Below, one piece after another: positions 51,286-61,400 of a stretch of DNA of 64,000 bases (its first letter is position 1; each line of letters begins with the position of its first letter). Both the position numbers and the translations under genes were made by a program. Source of the DNA: CAIVAT01 sp964525995 (GTDB lineage: Bacteria > Bacteroidota > Bacteroidia > Bacteroidales > FEN-979); the NCBI GenBank assembly GCA_964525995.1, contig CAZGIM010000010.1:62001-126000 (forward strand), read 5' to 3'. A model generated the notes under the pieces. That model had not been told where the DNA came from and made no database searches. It worked only from the letters and a program-made list of their open reading frames with translations.

Positions 51286-51474
51286 TTATTTAATTTCTTT
51301 GTGAACAGTAACTTTTTTCAGATACGGATTAAATTTTTTCAGTTCAATCCGTTCCGGAGTATTTTTTTTGTTCTTGGTCGTAATGTACCTTGAGATACCG
51401 GGAACACCACTTGTCTTTTGTTCGGTACATTCGAGGATCACCTGAATCCGTTGATCTTTACTCTTCTTTGCCAT
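51286..51474 (-). CDS. rpmG: 50S ribosomal protein L33
   Basis: A 62-residue L33 of the Bacteroidota type: MAKKSKDQRIQVILECTEQK, then SRYITTKNKKNTPERIELKKFNP and a YLKKVTVHKEIK end. Only one cysteine (Cys16) remains, so this is the zinc-free form. It is the first gene of a two-gene unit with DUF4295. rpmB, which often precedes it in Bacteroidota, is not upstream here. Confidence 0.96.
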   Translation of the reverse strand: MAKKSKDQRIQVILECTEQKTSGVPGISRYITTKNKKNTPERIELKKFNPYLKKVTVHKEIK

Positions 51475-51501
51475 CTTATTAACGCTTTGTTTTTCGGGAC
51501 T

Positions 51502-51510
51502 GCAAAATTA
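51502..51510 (-). promoter_or_regulatory. Bacteroidota -7 promoter element for rpmG
   Basis: TAATTTTGC on the minus strand, 27 bases before the rpmG ATG. Confidence 0.55.
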
Positions 51511-51594
51511 AACGATTCCATCGAAATAACAAAATATATTTCAGACTAAAATAAATTTCATAATTTGGCATGGTTGACCTGAATTTCTTACCAT

Positions 51595-52494
51595 ATGTGG
51601 CAATCCTACCTAAACGGTTTCAAGGCTTACCTGCAGCTGGAGCGATCATTGTCGGCCAATTCGGTAGATGCCTATCTTCACGATGTTTCAAAGATCATCC
51701 AGTTTATTGAACTAAAAGGATGGAAGCTCACTCCAGAAACCATTGAATTACATCACTTTCAAGATTTTTTAAGGTGGGTTACAGAGCTTGGTATGACGGC
51801 CCGGACGCAGGCACGGGTGATTTCGGGATTGAGGTCATTTTTCAGATACCTACTGCTCGAAAATCTGATTTTAAAGGATCCGACCGAATTATTAGAATTG
51901 CCAAAGATTGGAAGGAAACTGCCTGTTTTTCTCAGTGTGGAAGAGATTGACCGGATCATAGGCCAGATCGATCAAAGTACACCTGAAGGGAAACGTAACA
52001 AAGCAATGCTGGAGACTCTTTATGGTTGCGGATTACGGGTTTCGGAACTCATCACGCTTAAAATATCTGATCTTCACTTCAGGGAGGGGTTTATCAAGAT
52101 CACCGGGAAAGGTGACAAAGAGCGTTTGGTGCCTGTTGGTACTGTTGCAGAGCGGGAGATCACCTATTATCTTCAGGAGGTGCGCCCGCTTGGAAAGGTT
52201 GGAAGCGGTCAGGAGGATTATGTGTTTCTCAATCGTCGCGGCCATCATCTTTCGCGGGTCATGGTTTTCCACATCATTAAAGGACTTGCCGAACGGAGCG
52301 GAATCAAGAAACAGATCAGTCCACATACATTCAGACACTCCTTTGCGACCCATCTGGTCGAAGGCGGGGCCGATTTACGAGCTGTACAGGAGATGCTTGG
52401 GCATGAATCGATAACAACGACCGAGATTTACACTCACCTGGACCGGAATTTTTTACGTAGTACGATCATCCAGTTTCATCCGCGGTCAAAATAA
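51595..52494 (+). CDS. xerD: Tyrosine recombinase XerD-like
   Basis: A 299-residue site-specific recombinase that resolves chromosome dimers at dif. N-terminal SAM-like core-binding domain (FKAYLQLERSLSANSVDAYLHD), then the catalytic domain with Arg148 (CGLRVSEL), Lys172 (TGKGDKERLVP), His244 and Arg247 (HTFRHSFATH), His270 (MLGHESITTTEIYTHL) and Tyr279. No phage or integron genes flank it, and its length matches housekeeping Xer. I give XerD from overall similarity; XerC is the alternative. Confidence 0.9.
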   Translation: MWQSYLNGFKAYLQLERSLSANSVDAYLHDVSKIIQFIELKGWKLTPETIELHHFQDFLRWVTELGMTARTQARVISGLRSFFRYLLLENLILKDPTELLELPKIGRKLPVFLSVEEIDRIIGQIDQSTPEGKRNKAMLETLYGCGLRVSELITLKISDLHFREGFIKITGKGDKERLVPVGTVAEREITYYLQEVRPLGKVGSGQEDYVFLNRRGHHLSRVMVFHIIKGLAERSGIKKQISPHTFRHSFATHLVEGGADLRAVQEMLGHESITTTEIYTHLDRNFLRSTIIQFHPRSK

Positions 52495-52510
52495 CTCCGC
52501 CGGTGCATCA

Positions 52511-53305
52511 CTATTTAAATGGTGAATCGGGTTCCTTGGCCATATGGTTATATACCATCCCATCCATGAATTTCGGGAAGAATTTGTTCAGAAAGACTGT
52601 CATTTTGCCCGTCATGGTCAATACGATACGGTCTTTTCGTTTCTGAATTGCGCGAATAATGTGACTTGCTACTGCCTCAGCCGTCATCAGCCGGTTCTCA
52701 TCAAGGGGCGTCTCCCCCTGTGCTGATCCGTCTTTCGACAACGCTACCTTTCGGATATTGGATGCGGTAAATCCCGGACAGGCAATCAGAACGTGTAATC
52801 CTTTTTTCATATTCTCGATGCGAATCACCTCTAAAAAACCCTGCATGGCAAACTTGGATGCTGAATAACCTGTACGTCCGGGCAATCCTTTATAGCCTGC
52901 AACCGAGGAAACACCGACCAGAGATCCGCCTGACCGGAGAAGGTACGGCAACGCGTATTTGGTGCAATAAACTGTACCCCAGAAGTTTGTTTCCATCAGT
53001 TGGCGGATCACCTCCAGATCGACTTCTTCGAACAGCGCCCGCATCGAGATTCCGGCATTGTTAATGAGTATGTCGATTCGCCCGAATTTTTCGACTGCCT
53101 GATGGATCAGATTCCTGCAATCCTCTTCTTTCGATACATTGGTCTTTACATATAAAATATCAGGATTTTCCATTGAAAACTCCTTGTGAATGACAGGGGT
53201 CCGGGATGCGAGCACCAGTTTGGCGCCGCGCCGGAATAAATCAAGGGCAAGCGCTTTTCCTATTCCGGAAGAAGCTCCTGTGATGATGACAACTTTATCC
53301 TTCAT
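52511..53305 (-). CDS. Short-chain dehydrogenase/reductase
   Basis: A 264-residue classical SDR. ITGASSGIGKAL binds the cofactor, NNAGIS follows, and the catalytic Ser, Tyr and Lys are in GVSSVAG and YSASKFAMQG. Arg in LASRTP after beta-2 suggests NADP use. A hydrophobic C-terminal segment (TGKMTVFLNKFFPKF) could sit on the membrane, as in lipid-active SDRs such as DHRS7-like proteins. It is monocistronic with its own promoter and convergent with xerD (16 bases apart). Substrate unknown. Confidence 0.87.
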   Translation of the reverse strand: MKDKVVIITGASSGIGKALALDLFRRGAKLVLASRTPVIHKEFSMENPDILYVKTNVSKEEDCRNLIHQAVEKFGRIDILINNAGISMRALFEEVDLEVIRQLMETNFWGTVYCTKYALPYLLRSGGSLVGVSSVAGYKGLPGRTGYSASKFAMQGFLEVIRIENMKKGLHVLIACPGFTASNIRKVALSKDGSAQGETPLDENRLMTAEAVASHIIRAIQKRKDRIVLTMTGKMTVFLNKFFPKFMDGMVYNHMAKEPDSPFK

Positions 53306-53367
53306 GTTCCATTGTGTTTATAGGAATTACGGTTTGATAATTAAAAAATGCTGTTGGAACCGCAACT

Positions 53368-53376
53368 GCAAAAATA
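53368..53376 (-). promoter_or_regulatory. Bacteroidota -7 promoter element for the SDR
   Basis: TATTTTTGC on the minus strand, 62 bases before ATG 53305. Confidence 0.45.
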
Positions 53377-53395
53377 TCCATTCTCCGTGATTTTT

Positions 53396-53403
53396 TATCT
53401 TTG
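53396..53403 (+). promoter_or_regulatory. Bacteroidota -7 promoter element for the class III aminotransferase
   Basis: TATCTTTG. It ends where the first possible ATG (53404) begins, so the ATG at 53425 is more likely used. Confidence 0.5.
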
Positions 53404-53424
53404 ATGCCTGATAAATCATCTTCA

Positions 53425-54615
53425 ATGACCGACCGTGAAATTTTTTACCGTCATCTGGGATTGCCCTCCTTTTACCCCATGGAGCTTGAAATTGTACATG
53501 CTGAAGGTGTCTGGTTTCAAGACAAAACCGGCAAGAAATTCATGGATATGGTGTCGGGGATTACGGTCAGCAATATTGGTCACAGGCATCCTAAAGTTAT
53601 TCAGGCCATACGGGATCAGATCGACCGGTATCTGCATCTGAATGTATATGGCGAATTTGTGCAAACCCCTCAAGTGATGATGGCAAAGAAGCTGGTTTCA
53701 TTGCTTCCCGAACGGCTTGACACCGTCTTTTTTGTAAATTCAGGAAGTGAGGCTATCGAGGGTGCCTTAAAGTTAGCCAAGCGCTATACCGGCCGGAGCG
53801 GGATCATATCCTTCTACAATGCCTATCACGGTAGTACCCATGGCAGTCTGAGTATAACCGGAAACGAAACTTTAAAAAGCGCTTTCCGTCCGCTCCTTCC
53901 CGGCGTCAGACAGATCGAATTCAACAATCTTTCAGACCTGGAAGCTATTTCAACCGATACCGCCTGTATTGTTCTGGAAACCATCCAGGCCGAAGCCGGA
54001 ATCTTAACGGCCCGGCAGGACTTTATTGACCGCTTGGTCAGAAGATGTCACGACCTGGGTGTATTGATCCTGCTGGATGATATTCAAATGGGTATGGGCA
54101 GGACGGGAAAAATGTTCAGTTTTGAGCATTTCGGCTTTGTTCCCGATATTCTAACCCTTGCTAAAGCACTTGGAGCAGGCATGCCGCTTGGCGCCTTTAT
54201 TGCCTCGAGGAAGATGATGGATACCCTGGCATTTAATCCCGAACTGGGTCATATTACCACCTTTGGAGGCCATCCCGTTTCATGTTCAGCAGCTTTTGCC
54301 GGATTGGAAGTGATGCTGTCTGAAAACCTGGTCGCGCAGGCTGAATCAAAGGGGAGCATCCTTGAAAAAAAGTTGGGTTTGCATCCTCAATTCAGCGGGA
54401 TTCGCCGGGCAGGTCTTGCGCTTGGGGTTGATCTGAAGAATCCGGAAATGAAGGAACGGTTCATGAAGTCGGCCATTGACCATGGTGTTATCATTGACTG
54501 GTACATGTTCAAGCCGGCCACCTTCAGGTTAGCGCCGCCCCTGACTATTACAACTGAGGAGATTGATGAAGCCTGTTTCAGGATTCTTGCTGCTGCGACT
54601 GAGATTTCTGATTGA
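53425..54615 (+). CDS. Class III PLP aminotransferase
   Basis: A 396-residue fold-type I aminotransferase of the acetylornithine/ornithine/omega-amino acid group. Motifs are MVSGITVSNIGHRHPKVIQAI, FVNSGSEAIEGALKLAKRYTGRSGI, NAYHGSTHGSLSITGN, LLDDIQMGMGRTGK (the PLP-contacting acidic pair, where relatives have DEVQ), and LTLAKALGAGMPLGAF with the PLP lysine. No arginine or lysine pathway gene is adjacent, so the donor-acceptor pair cannot be fixed. The start is ATG 53425 (MTDREIFYRHLGLP). It is followed by aat after 47 bases. Confidence 0.88.
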   Translation: MTDREIFYRHLGLPSFYPMELEIVHAEGVWFQDKTGKKFMDMVSGITVSNIGHRHPKVIQAIRDQIDRYLHLNVYGEFVQTPQVMMAKKLVSLLPERLDTVFFVNSGSEAIEGALKLAKRYTGRSGIISFYNAYHGSTHGSLSITGNETLKSAFRPLLPGVRQIEFNNLSDLEAISTDTACIVLETIQAEAGILTARQDFIDRLVRRCHDLGVLILLDDIQMGMGRTGKMFSFEHFGFVPDILTLAKALGAGMPLGAFIASRKMMDTLAFNPELGHITTFGGHPVSCSAAFAGLEVMLSENLVAQAESKGSILEKKLGLHPQFSGIRRAGLALGVDLKNPEMKERFMKSAIDHGVIIDWYMFKPATFRLAPPLTITTEEIDEACFRILAAATEISD

Positions 54616-54662
54616 CAACCATCACAAGATTTTTTTTGCTACCGAATGTACGCTATCTGACC

Positions 54663-55337
54663 ATGACGGTTTTTCTGTTACCACGCGAACCGGTATTTCC
54701 TCCGCCCGAAGAGGCTGAAGCTGACGGATTAATTGCCATGGGTGGCGATTTAACTTCGGCGCGGTTACTAAATTCTTATTCGAGTGGAATATTTCCATGG
54801 TTTGATGACGGTCAAACGATATTCTGGTACAGCCCGGATCCAAGGATGGTAATCTTTCCTGAACAATTTAAGTTACCGAGAAGCCTGGGTCGTATCATCC
54901 GTAAAGGAAATTTCGAAATCCGTTATGATACGGTATTCGATGAAGTGATCACCTCGTGTGCAATGATGGTCAGGCCTGATCAGGATGGCACCTGGATCAG
55001 TGAAAACTTTATCAGAGCATACGGAGCATTGTATGATCAGGGATATGCTCATTCTGTGGAAGTATTCCTGGATAATACCCTGGCAGGAGGGTTGTACGGA
55101 ATCTCATTAGGGACAGCTTTTTTTGGGGAGAGTATGTTTCATACTGTAAAAGATGCATCGAAAGTAGCGCTTCATGCCCTCGTTGAAAAATGTAAGTTCT
55201 GGAAGTTCCGGTTTATCGACTGCCAGGTGGAAACAGAACACCTAAGAGCTCTTGGAGCCGTAAATATTCCACGCACAGAGTATTTGTCACTGTTAAAAGA
55301 ATCATTGAAATACCCGACCCGGAAAGGCCGGTGGTGA
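54663..55337 (+). CDS. aat: Leucyl/phenylalanyl-tRNA-protein transferase
   Basis: A 224-residue enzyme that attaches Leu or Phe from tRNA to proteins with N-terminal Lys or Arg, creating N-degrons. Family blocks are FPPPEEAEADGLIAMGGDLT, SSGIFPWFDDGQTIFWYSPDPRMVIFP, TWISENFIRAYGALYDQGYAHSVE, GGLYGISLGTAFFGESMFH and FRFIDCQVETEHLRALGA. The open frame from TTG 54612 adds 17 residues; ATG 54663 (MTVFLLPREP) is the usual start. It works with ClpS, encoded at 42467-42739. Confidence 0.95.
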   Translation: MTVFLLPREPVFPPPEEAEADGLIAMGGDLTSARLLNSYSSGIFPWFDDGQTIFWYSPDPRMVIFPEQFKLPRSLGRIIRKGNFEIRYDTVFDEVITSCAMMVRPDQDGTWISENFIRAYGALYDQGYAHSVEVFLDNTLAGGLYGISLGTAFFGESMFHTVKDASKVALHALVEKCKFWKFRFIDCQVETEHLRALGAVNIPRTEYLSLLKESLKYPTRKGRW

Positions 55338-55392
55338 ATCATCACCGTTAACGATCATTCAAGACCTGCCTGGAGTGTATCTTGATCCGCGA

Positions 55393-56601
55393 TTACTTAA
55401 TCCCAAGTTTGTTACTGATATCCTTGGGAAGAGCGCTCTTATGAACCATAATATCCATAGTTTTCAACCGGATGTATGCTTCTGAAACATAGATATATCC
55501 GTTGTAGGGACTACCATCGGTACCCCAGGAGTTTTTAACCAGATAATATTTGGTACCATTCTGATCTTTGGCCACGCCAGTCAAATGCAGTCCATGGTCG
55601 TCGGTGGTCTGGTAGTTATCGAATTCCAACTGGCGCATCTCCTGGGTAATGGTCTTCTCTTTAACAGGATGTTCAAATTTCAACAACAACTTCTCTTTCT
55701 CGGCATCGCTGAGTTTTCCCCACCGGTCTTTATCCATTCCTGAAATTTCACTTACATTTTTATCCGGCACGATGGCAATCCCGTTCTTCCATGCAAATCC
55801 TTTTTCGCTTACATCAGCGCCCCATGCCAAGGTAAACCCCTGTTCAATCGAATTGTCGATAATTCTGACCATGTCGTCGAGTGGAACATTGTAAACTGCA
55901 TCCATTGCCCAGTTATCGGGAATTTCGATAATAAATTTCGAATAAAAAGGATGATGGGTAAAGGAAGAAACCTCGACATAATCGTCGGGGTTAATCCCCA
56001 GCATTTCGGCGAAGGATTTGGGAGTATATTCCGTTCCGTTATAAACAAACTTTTCGGGGATGGTTCCAAGGTATGCATCCACCAGACTGTTAAATCCCTT
56101 CTGCCATACCGGAGTGAGCTTGCGGTTCGGATTTTTTACAACGGCTTCGACGGTTGCTTCCAGCACGGCATCCATTTCACCATGAACCGGATTCACTTCG
56201 CCGATAACATGTCCTGAATAGGCCGATTCGGGCGTGATTCCATACTTTTTATACATATTGAGCACATCATGTGCGGCGCCGCCGGGACCGAAATTATGTT
56301 TTCCGTTAAAACGAATGTACATTTCGGCTTTCTCAGGATAGGCTTTATGTACCGGAAACATATCAGAAAGGTCAAAGGTGTCCTTTCCCATCCGCAGAAG
56401 TTCCGATTCAAGAAATGAAATTGTCGAATAACTCCAGCAGGTGCTTGAACGAAACTGATTCTTGATGGAGGTAGCCGGAAGTTTTTTAATCAGGGTAAAC
56501 TGATAACCAGAATCAGACTTCATTTCTTTGTCCTGGGCATACATATCAGCTGTAGTCATGGCAAGCCCGAAAAGGAGTAACAAGGCAATTAATTTCTTCA
56601 T
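55393..56601 (-). CDS. Exported C1 family cysteine peptidase (bleomycin hydrolase/PepC-like)
   Basis: A 402-residue papain-fold peptidase of the aminopeptidase C/bleomycin hydrolase group, with a signal peptide (KKLIALLLLFGLAMTTADMYA). The catalytic Gln-Cys pair is in IKNQFRSSTCWSYS (Cys55), the His in DDHGLHLTG and the Asn in LVKNSWG. Cytoplasmic PepC is normally unexported, so this is a secreted Bacteroidota variant acting on peptides in the periplasm or outside. ATG 56601 is used, since the frame to 56664 spans the promoter. Preceding the aat gene tail-to-tail with 55 bases between. Confidence 0.9.
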   Translation of the reverse strand: MKKLIALLLLFGLAMTTADMYAQDKEMKSDSGYQFTLIKKLPATSIKNQFRSSTCWSYSTISFLESELLRMGKDTFDLSDMFPVHKAYPEKAEMYIRFNGKHNFGPGGAAHDVLNMYKKYGITPESAYSGHVIGEVNPVHGEMDAVLEATVEAVVKNPNRKLTPVWQKGFNSLVDAYLGTIPEKFVYNGTEYTPKSFAEMLGINPDDYVEVSSFTHHPFYSKFIIEIPDNWAMDAVYNVPLDDMVRIIDNSIEQGFTLAWGADVSEKGFAWKNGIAIVPDKNVSEISGMDKDRWGKLSDAEKEKLLLKFEHPVKEKTITQEMRQLEFDNYQTTDDHGLHLTGVAKDQNGTKYYLVKNSWGTDGSPYNGYIYVSEAYIRLKTMDIMVHKSALPKDISNKLGIK

Positions 56602-56645
56602 AATTAATATGTTAATTAGAATAAACAGGTTGATAAACAGATTTT

Positions 56646-56653
56646 CAAAAATA
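56646..56653 (-). promoter_or_regulatory. Bacteroidota -7 promoter element for the C1 peptidase
   Basis: TATTTTTG on the minus strand, 44 bases before ATG 56601; it decides that start. Confidence 0.45.
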
Positions 56654-56723
56654 AGCAGATTCAATCAGGCGACAAAAAAATAAGCAGGATAATTTGAATG
56701 AGGCAAGTAAAACTACTGAGCAT

Positions 56724-57671
56724 TCATGTTTCAAAAGGATGGTCACGGTTAAAATCGGGTTGATAGAAATCGCTGCTATCGAATTCCTGCACCCAACCGT
56801 TGTACATTCCAAGAGATTCCATTATTCCCACTACCTCCTGATATTCAGCTTGTGTAATCCTTCTTGCCAATTGCGGATGATTTCGTACACGCGGTGTGGG
56901 ATAGTACTGTGCCATCAGAGAGATATGAATCCTCGGTGATAATTCTTCAGCGAGAAAACTTAATACGTTGATGCTGTTTTGTACGTGTCCGGGTAGAACC
57001 AGATGGCGGACAACCATTCCCGATTCAGCGCCTCCTTTTTCATCGAGGATGAGCGTTGATCCTTTCTGTCGAAACATCTCTTTCAATGCTTTTGCAGCTA
57101 CTTCCGGATAATCGGGAACATCGGAAAAGCTATTCCCCAGAGATGCATCCATATATTTTAAATCGGGAAGATAAACATCGATGATGCCTTCAAGCATCAT
57201 TAATGTTTCAACCTTGTCATAGCCATTAGAATTATAGACCCAGACAGGCCTGAACCCCCTTGTTTGAACTTCCCGGACAAGCTGTAACAATTGGGGAATA
57301 TTGTGAGATGGAGAGACAAATCCGACCCGGTTGATCCCTTTACGCAAAACACCTATAATCCGATCCACTGCTTCTTCCGGATTCATTTCGGAGCCGGACT
57401 GGTCGGAATCATTGTCGCTGATCTGAAAGTTCTGACAGTAGGTACACCGGAGGTTGCAATGCGTAAAAAAAATATTGCATATCCCATTTTCACCGCTAAT
57501 CACCGGTTCTTCCCCCCGGTGAATGCAAATGGAGGCAATATTCAAACCAGCGGTGCTCCGGCAATAACCTTCTTCACCATTCAGCCTGTCAGCATGGCAT
57601 TCGCGGGGACATAAGTCACAATCCCGGAGCAAAGTCGATGGTTCGATGTTATTTTTATTCCCCGTTATCAT
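56724..57671 (-). CDS. Radical SAM protein, PflA-like (COG1313)
   Basis: A 315-residue radical SAM enzyme. An N-terminal Cys-rich motif (Cys18, 21, 25, 37 in CDLCPRECHADR and GEEGYCRS) precedes the SAM cluster Cys72, Cys76, Cys79 in THCNLRCTYCQNF. Later parts include GFVSPSHNIPQLL and YLPDLKYMDASLG. It resembles pyruvate formate-lyase-activase-like proteins of unknown substrate. No glycyl-radical enzyme gene is nearby, so activase function is not supported by context. It is divergent from the HAD gene. Confidence 0.87.
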   Translation of the reverse strand: MITGNKNNIEPSTLLRDCDLCPRECHADRLNGEEGYCRSTAGLNIASICIHRGEEPVISGENGICNIFFTHCNLRCTYCQNFQISDNDSDQSGSEMNPEEAVDRIIGVLRKGINRVGFVSPSHNIPQLLQLVREVQTRGFRPVWVYNSNGYDKVETLMMLEGIIDVYLPDLKYMDASLGNSFSDVPDYPEVAAKALKEMFRQKGSTLILDEKGGAESGMVVRHLVLPGHVQNSINVLSFLAEELSPRIHISLMAQYYPTPRVRNHPQLARRITQAEYQEVVGIMESLGMYNGWVQEFDSSDFYQPDFNRDHPFET

Positions 57672-57751
57672 TTTTCAGAATTACATCACTAATCTTGAAG
57701 GAACTTTCCGAACTTAGCAACTGTTTTTGGAATCACTATAAATCACTCTGA

Positions 57752-57759
57752 CAAAAATA
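57752..57759 (-). promoter_or_regulatory. Bacteroidota -7 promoter element for the radical SAM gene
   Basis: TATTTTTG on the minus strand, 80 bases before ATG 57671. Confidence 0.4.
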
Positions 57760-57766
57760 CAAGGAA

Positions 57767-58435
57767 ATGACGAACATAGACCCGTACACGCATATCATCT
57801 GGGATTGGAATGGTACGTTGCTGGATGATGCCTGGCTCTGCGTTGATGTGATGAATGGTATGTTGCGTGAAAGAAGATTGCCCACCAGGACCCTTGATCA
57901 ATACAAAGAGGTATTTGATTTTCCGGTCAGAAATTATTACGAAAAGTTAGGTTACGATTTTTCAAGTGAACCATTTGAGGTTGTTGGTATGGAGTTCATG
58001 GTAATTTATAACCGATGTCAGCATAAAGCCAGGTTGCACCAAGGTGTTTTTGAAATTCTGTCGTGGATTCGCCGGCAGGGATACAGGCAATCAATCCTCT
58101 CAGCCAGGGAGCAGTTTGAACTCATTGAAGAAGTGAGACAGGCGGGTATTTCACCCTTTTTTGACCATATATACGGACTAAATGATCATTATGCCCATGG
58201 GAAGACCGAAGTGGGGCACAAACTGATTAAAGACCTCCACCTGCCAAAGAAAAACATTCTGTTTATTGGTGACACCAGACATGATGCAGAGGTGGCCCGG
58301 GTGATCGGAATCGATTGCCTATTGATACCGCACGGGCATCATAACAAGGAAAGGCTCGAGACCACAGGATGTTCGATCGTGGAAGATTTTGAGGAGTTAA
58401 AGGAGATGCTGAAACACGGTTACCGGGCAAAATAG
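57767..58435 (+). CDS. HAD family hydrolase with DxN motif
   Basis: A 222-residue haloacid dehalogenase-like protein close to phosphoglycolate phosphatases. Motif I reads IIWDWNGTLLDD: the nucleophile is Asp13, but the residue two further on, usually the general acid Asp, is Asn15. Motif II Ser is in SILSAREQ, motif III Lys in KTEVGHKLIK, and motif IV is ILFIGDTRHDAEVA. The helical cap follows motif I. The Asn makes turnover chemistry uncertain: it could be slow, altered, or a binding protein. Monocistronic. Confidence 0.87.
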   Translation: MTNIDPYTHIIWDWNGTLLDDAWLCVDVMNGMLRERRLPTRTLDQYKEVFDFPVRNYYEKLGYDFSSEPFEVVGMEFMVIYNRCQHKARLHQGVFEILSWIRRQGYRQSILSAREQFELIEEVRQAGISPFFDHIYGLNDHYAHGKTEVGHKLIKDLHLPKKNILFIGDTRHDAEVARVIGIDCLLIPHGHHNKERLETTGCSIVEDFEELKEMLKHGYRAK

Positions 58436-58478
58436 GTCACTTGTAATGTGAATTCCAGACCATAATTTTATTGTAGGA

Positions 58479-61400
58479 ATGAAAAAAAGGAAGAACATAT
58501 TACTCTTCATTTTAACGACTGTGTTTTTAGCAGCGTCCACTTACATTTTACCCGGACAGTCGGTCAAAGGGAAAAGCATGCGCATGCATACCGTACACCT
58601 TGGAAAGAAGAATCCGGGCAGTGTACAGCCCCCTGCCGGAACACTGATTGCTTTTGTCTGCCTTTCGTCAGGCGACACATCGAACAGCGATTCAAGAACC
58701 ATAAATGATTTTGTAAAGAGTCAGGATAAATTTACCTCTGAAATTCTCCCAACACATGATTTAGCCAGGATAAAAAAGCAATTCAAGAAGTATGGAATTA
58801 TCTGGATACACTGTACCGGCAAGGATGCATTAAATGAAAACACTACCCGCCGCGAGTGGCTCTCAACGTTGAAGCAGTATGTGGAATCGGGGGGAAAATT
58901 ATTGCTGACCGGTCAGGCTGTTCATTTGCTGAATCCTTTGGGATTTGAATCATCACCTATCGAAGACAGCACGAAACAGTGTATTGATGAAGGATATGGC
59001 CGCAGGCTTGGGTTTCATTCCTTCCGTAACCACCCTGTTTTTGACGGTTTAAATGGGGGTGCCTATATTCTGTGGCCGTTGTCGGACATGACTACCGTGA
59101 TTTCTGGATTTTTCGGAGAACGGGTACCGTCCAATGGAAAGGTAGTGGCAGTTGACTGGGATTATATTTTTTTGAGGGAGCAAACGAAGCTTCTTTTCGA
59201 ATACCGTCCCGGAAGCGGTAAGGTGCTGGCAGTTGGCGGATATATCAATTTCAGCCTTCCTAACCGGAATCGGGCGCATCTGGAGCGTTTTACCGCAAAC
59301 TGCCTCAGATATCTGCGGGATGGCACAGAAAAGGGTCGCTACTGGAATTTCACTGCGAGCCAGGTTATACCTTGTGATACGATTCCGGGAACTGTGGAAA
59401 GACCCGTCAACATCCGGCCTGCTATTGCCTGGTCACCGGACGAAGCTGAACTGACGCTTAAAAATCAGGCCGGTGGAAAAAATTTCTGGGATTTGGCAGG
59501 GAAAAGGTTGGCAATCATGGGGGTTGAACAGGGCGGAATCGAAGAGGTTTGGAGTCATCCGTTTATGGCATTCAGGGACTATATGGCGGGGTTGAAATTT
59601 GAGGATTCGGATACGATCCAATGGTTATCCGGCCTCTCTCCTGTTGTAACAGTAAACCCATCCTGTTTCAAACGGGAATACTCTGGAGATTGGGGAAAAC
59701 TTACTGAAATCATCGTAAACGACCCTGAAGAACCCGTTGGGGTGATCCATTACGAATATGCGGGAAGGCATAATCCTGAACTTGTGATTCATTTCAAATC
59801 AAATCTTCGCTGGATGTGGCCCTATTCCGAAAAGGTTACGGGAAGCATTTACCACTGGTGGGATTCTGATCTTCAGACGATGGGAATCAGAGATTATTCG
59901 GGCGATCTCAATATGATTATGGGGGCTAACCGACCCGCTCTCCTTCATCAGGTGGGGAGGTATCATGGATTTCATCAGGTAAATGAGGCTGACACGTTTA
60001 CGGGTGTGGCAACAGACCGGCTACAGATTGCGGGATTACTGAAGTATGACCTGCGCAGTCAGGAGCCGCTGGATGTAATTTTTTGCGCCACCAGCGAAGG
60101 AACCGATGCGGCATATCGTAATTATTTAAGGGCGCTGGACGATCCCCACAGACTCTTTCAAAAGGCCCGGCAGAATTCCCGCAGGGTGCTGTCAGAAAAC
60201 CTGATGGTCACCACTCCCGATCCTGATTTCAATCTTGGTTACCGGTGGGCTTTATTGGCCACGGATCGTTTTATGGTGAATACGCCGGAATTAGGAGAGG
60301 CGTTGGTGGCAGGATACGCAACAACCAGGACGGGATGGGATGGCGGGCATAAAATCAATGGCAGGCCCGGTTATGCCTGGTATTTCGGTCGCGATGCTGC
60401 ATGGAGCGGATTTGCCCTGCTTGGTTGCGGCGATTTTCAAAAAGTAAAATCCCAACTGGAGTTTTTCAATAAATATCAGGATTTGACCGGAAAGATTTTT
60501 CACGAAACCTCCACGTCAGGATTCATCCATTATGATGCTGCTGATGCAACTCCGCTGTACATCCTGTTGGCGGGAAAATACTTCAGGTATTCCAATGATA
60601 CTGCTTTTCTGCGTAAGTCGTGGGGCAATGTAAAACGTGCGCTTGAATTTTGTTTTTCAACAGATACCGACCGGGATCATTTGATCGAAAATACCAATGT
60701 TGGGCATGGTTGGGTGGAAGGCGGTGAGCTGTACGGATCTCATGCAACCATCTATATGGCTGGAATCTGGTCGTCGGCATTAGCGGAGGCAGCGAAGATG
60801 GCCTCTTTTATGAATGATCCTGATGCTGCCAAATTCGTGATGGAATCCTATACTGTTAAAAACCTCATCAATAACCGATTCTGGAGTGACCAGAACCGTT
60901 TTTTCGCTTACGGAATGAACCCAGACAGAACACTCCGCTTCGAACCCACAGCTTTACCGGCAGTTCCGATATTGTTGGGAGTGGCCGATCGCGATAAATC
61001 AGGATTATGCATTCAGCAATACGCTTCCAACTCCTTTTCAACCAACTGGGGTGTTAGGATTGTGCGAGATGACAGTAAGATGTACAAACCCACCGGATAT
61101 CATTACGGAAGCGTTTGGCCCTTATTCACCGGGTGGGTCTCACTGGCTGATTACAAATCGGGGTTTGGGATGCAGGGATTCACCCATCTTATGAACAACC
61201 TGAGAGTTTATAAAAACTGGGGATTGGGATTTGTCGAAGAAGTTCTGAATGGCGCGGAATATAAACCCACTGGGGTCTGCCCGCATCAATGCTGGTCGGA
61301 GACGATGGTGCTTCAGCCGGTGGCTGAAGGGCTGCTTGGGCTTGATGTGGATGCCGTTGCGCGAAATCTGACTTTTGCGCCTGCCTTGCCTGCCCACTGG

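Noticed and set aside
51595..52494. Integrase of a mobile element
   Set aside because: Length and motifs fit housekeeping Xer recombinases, and no att repeats, phage or conjugation genes surround it.
56724..57671. Glycyl-radical enzyme activase with partner
   Set aside because: The radical SAM protein is PflA-like, but no glycyl-radical enzyme (GxG/RVxG ending) is encoded in the window.
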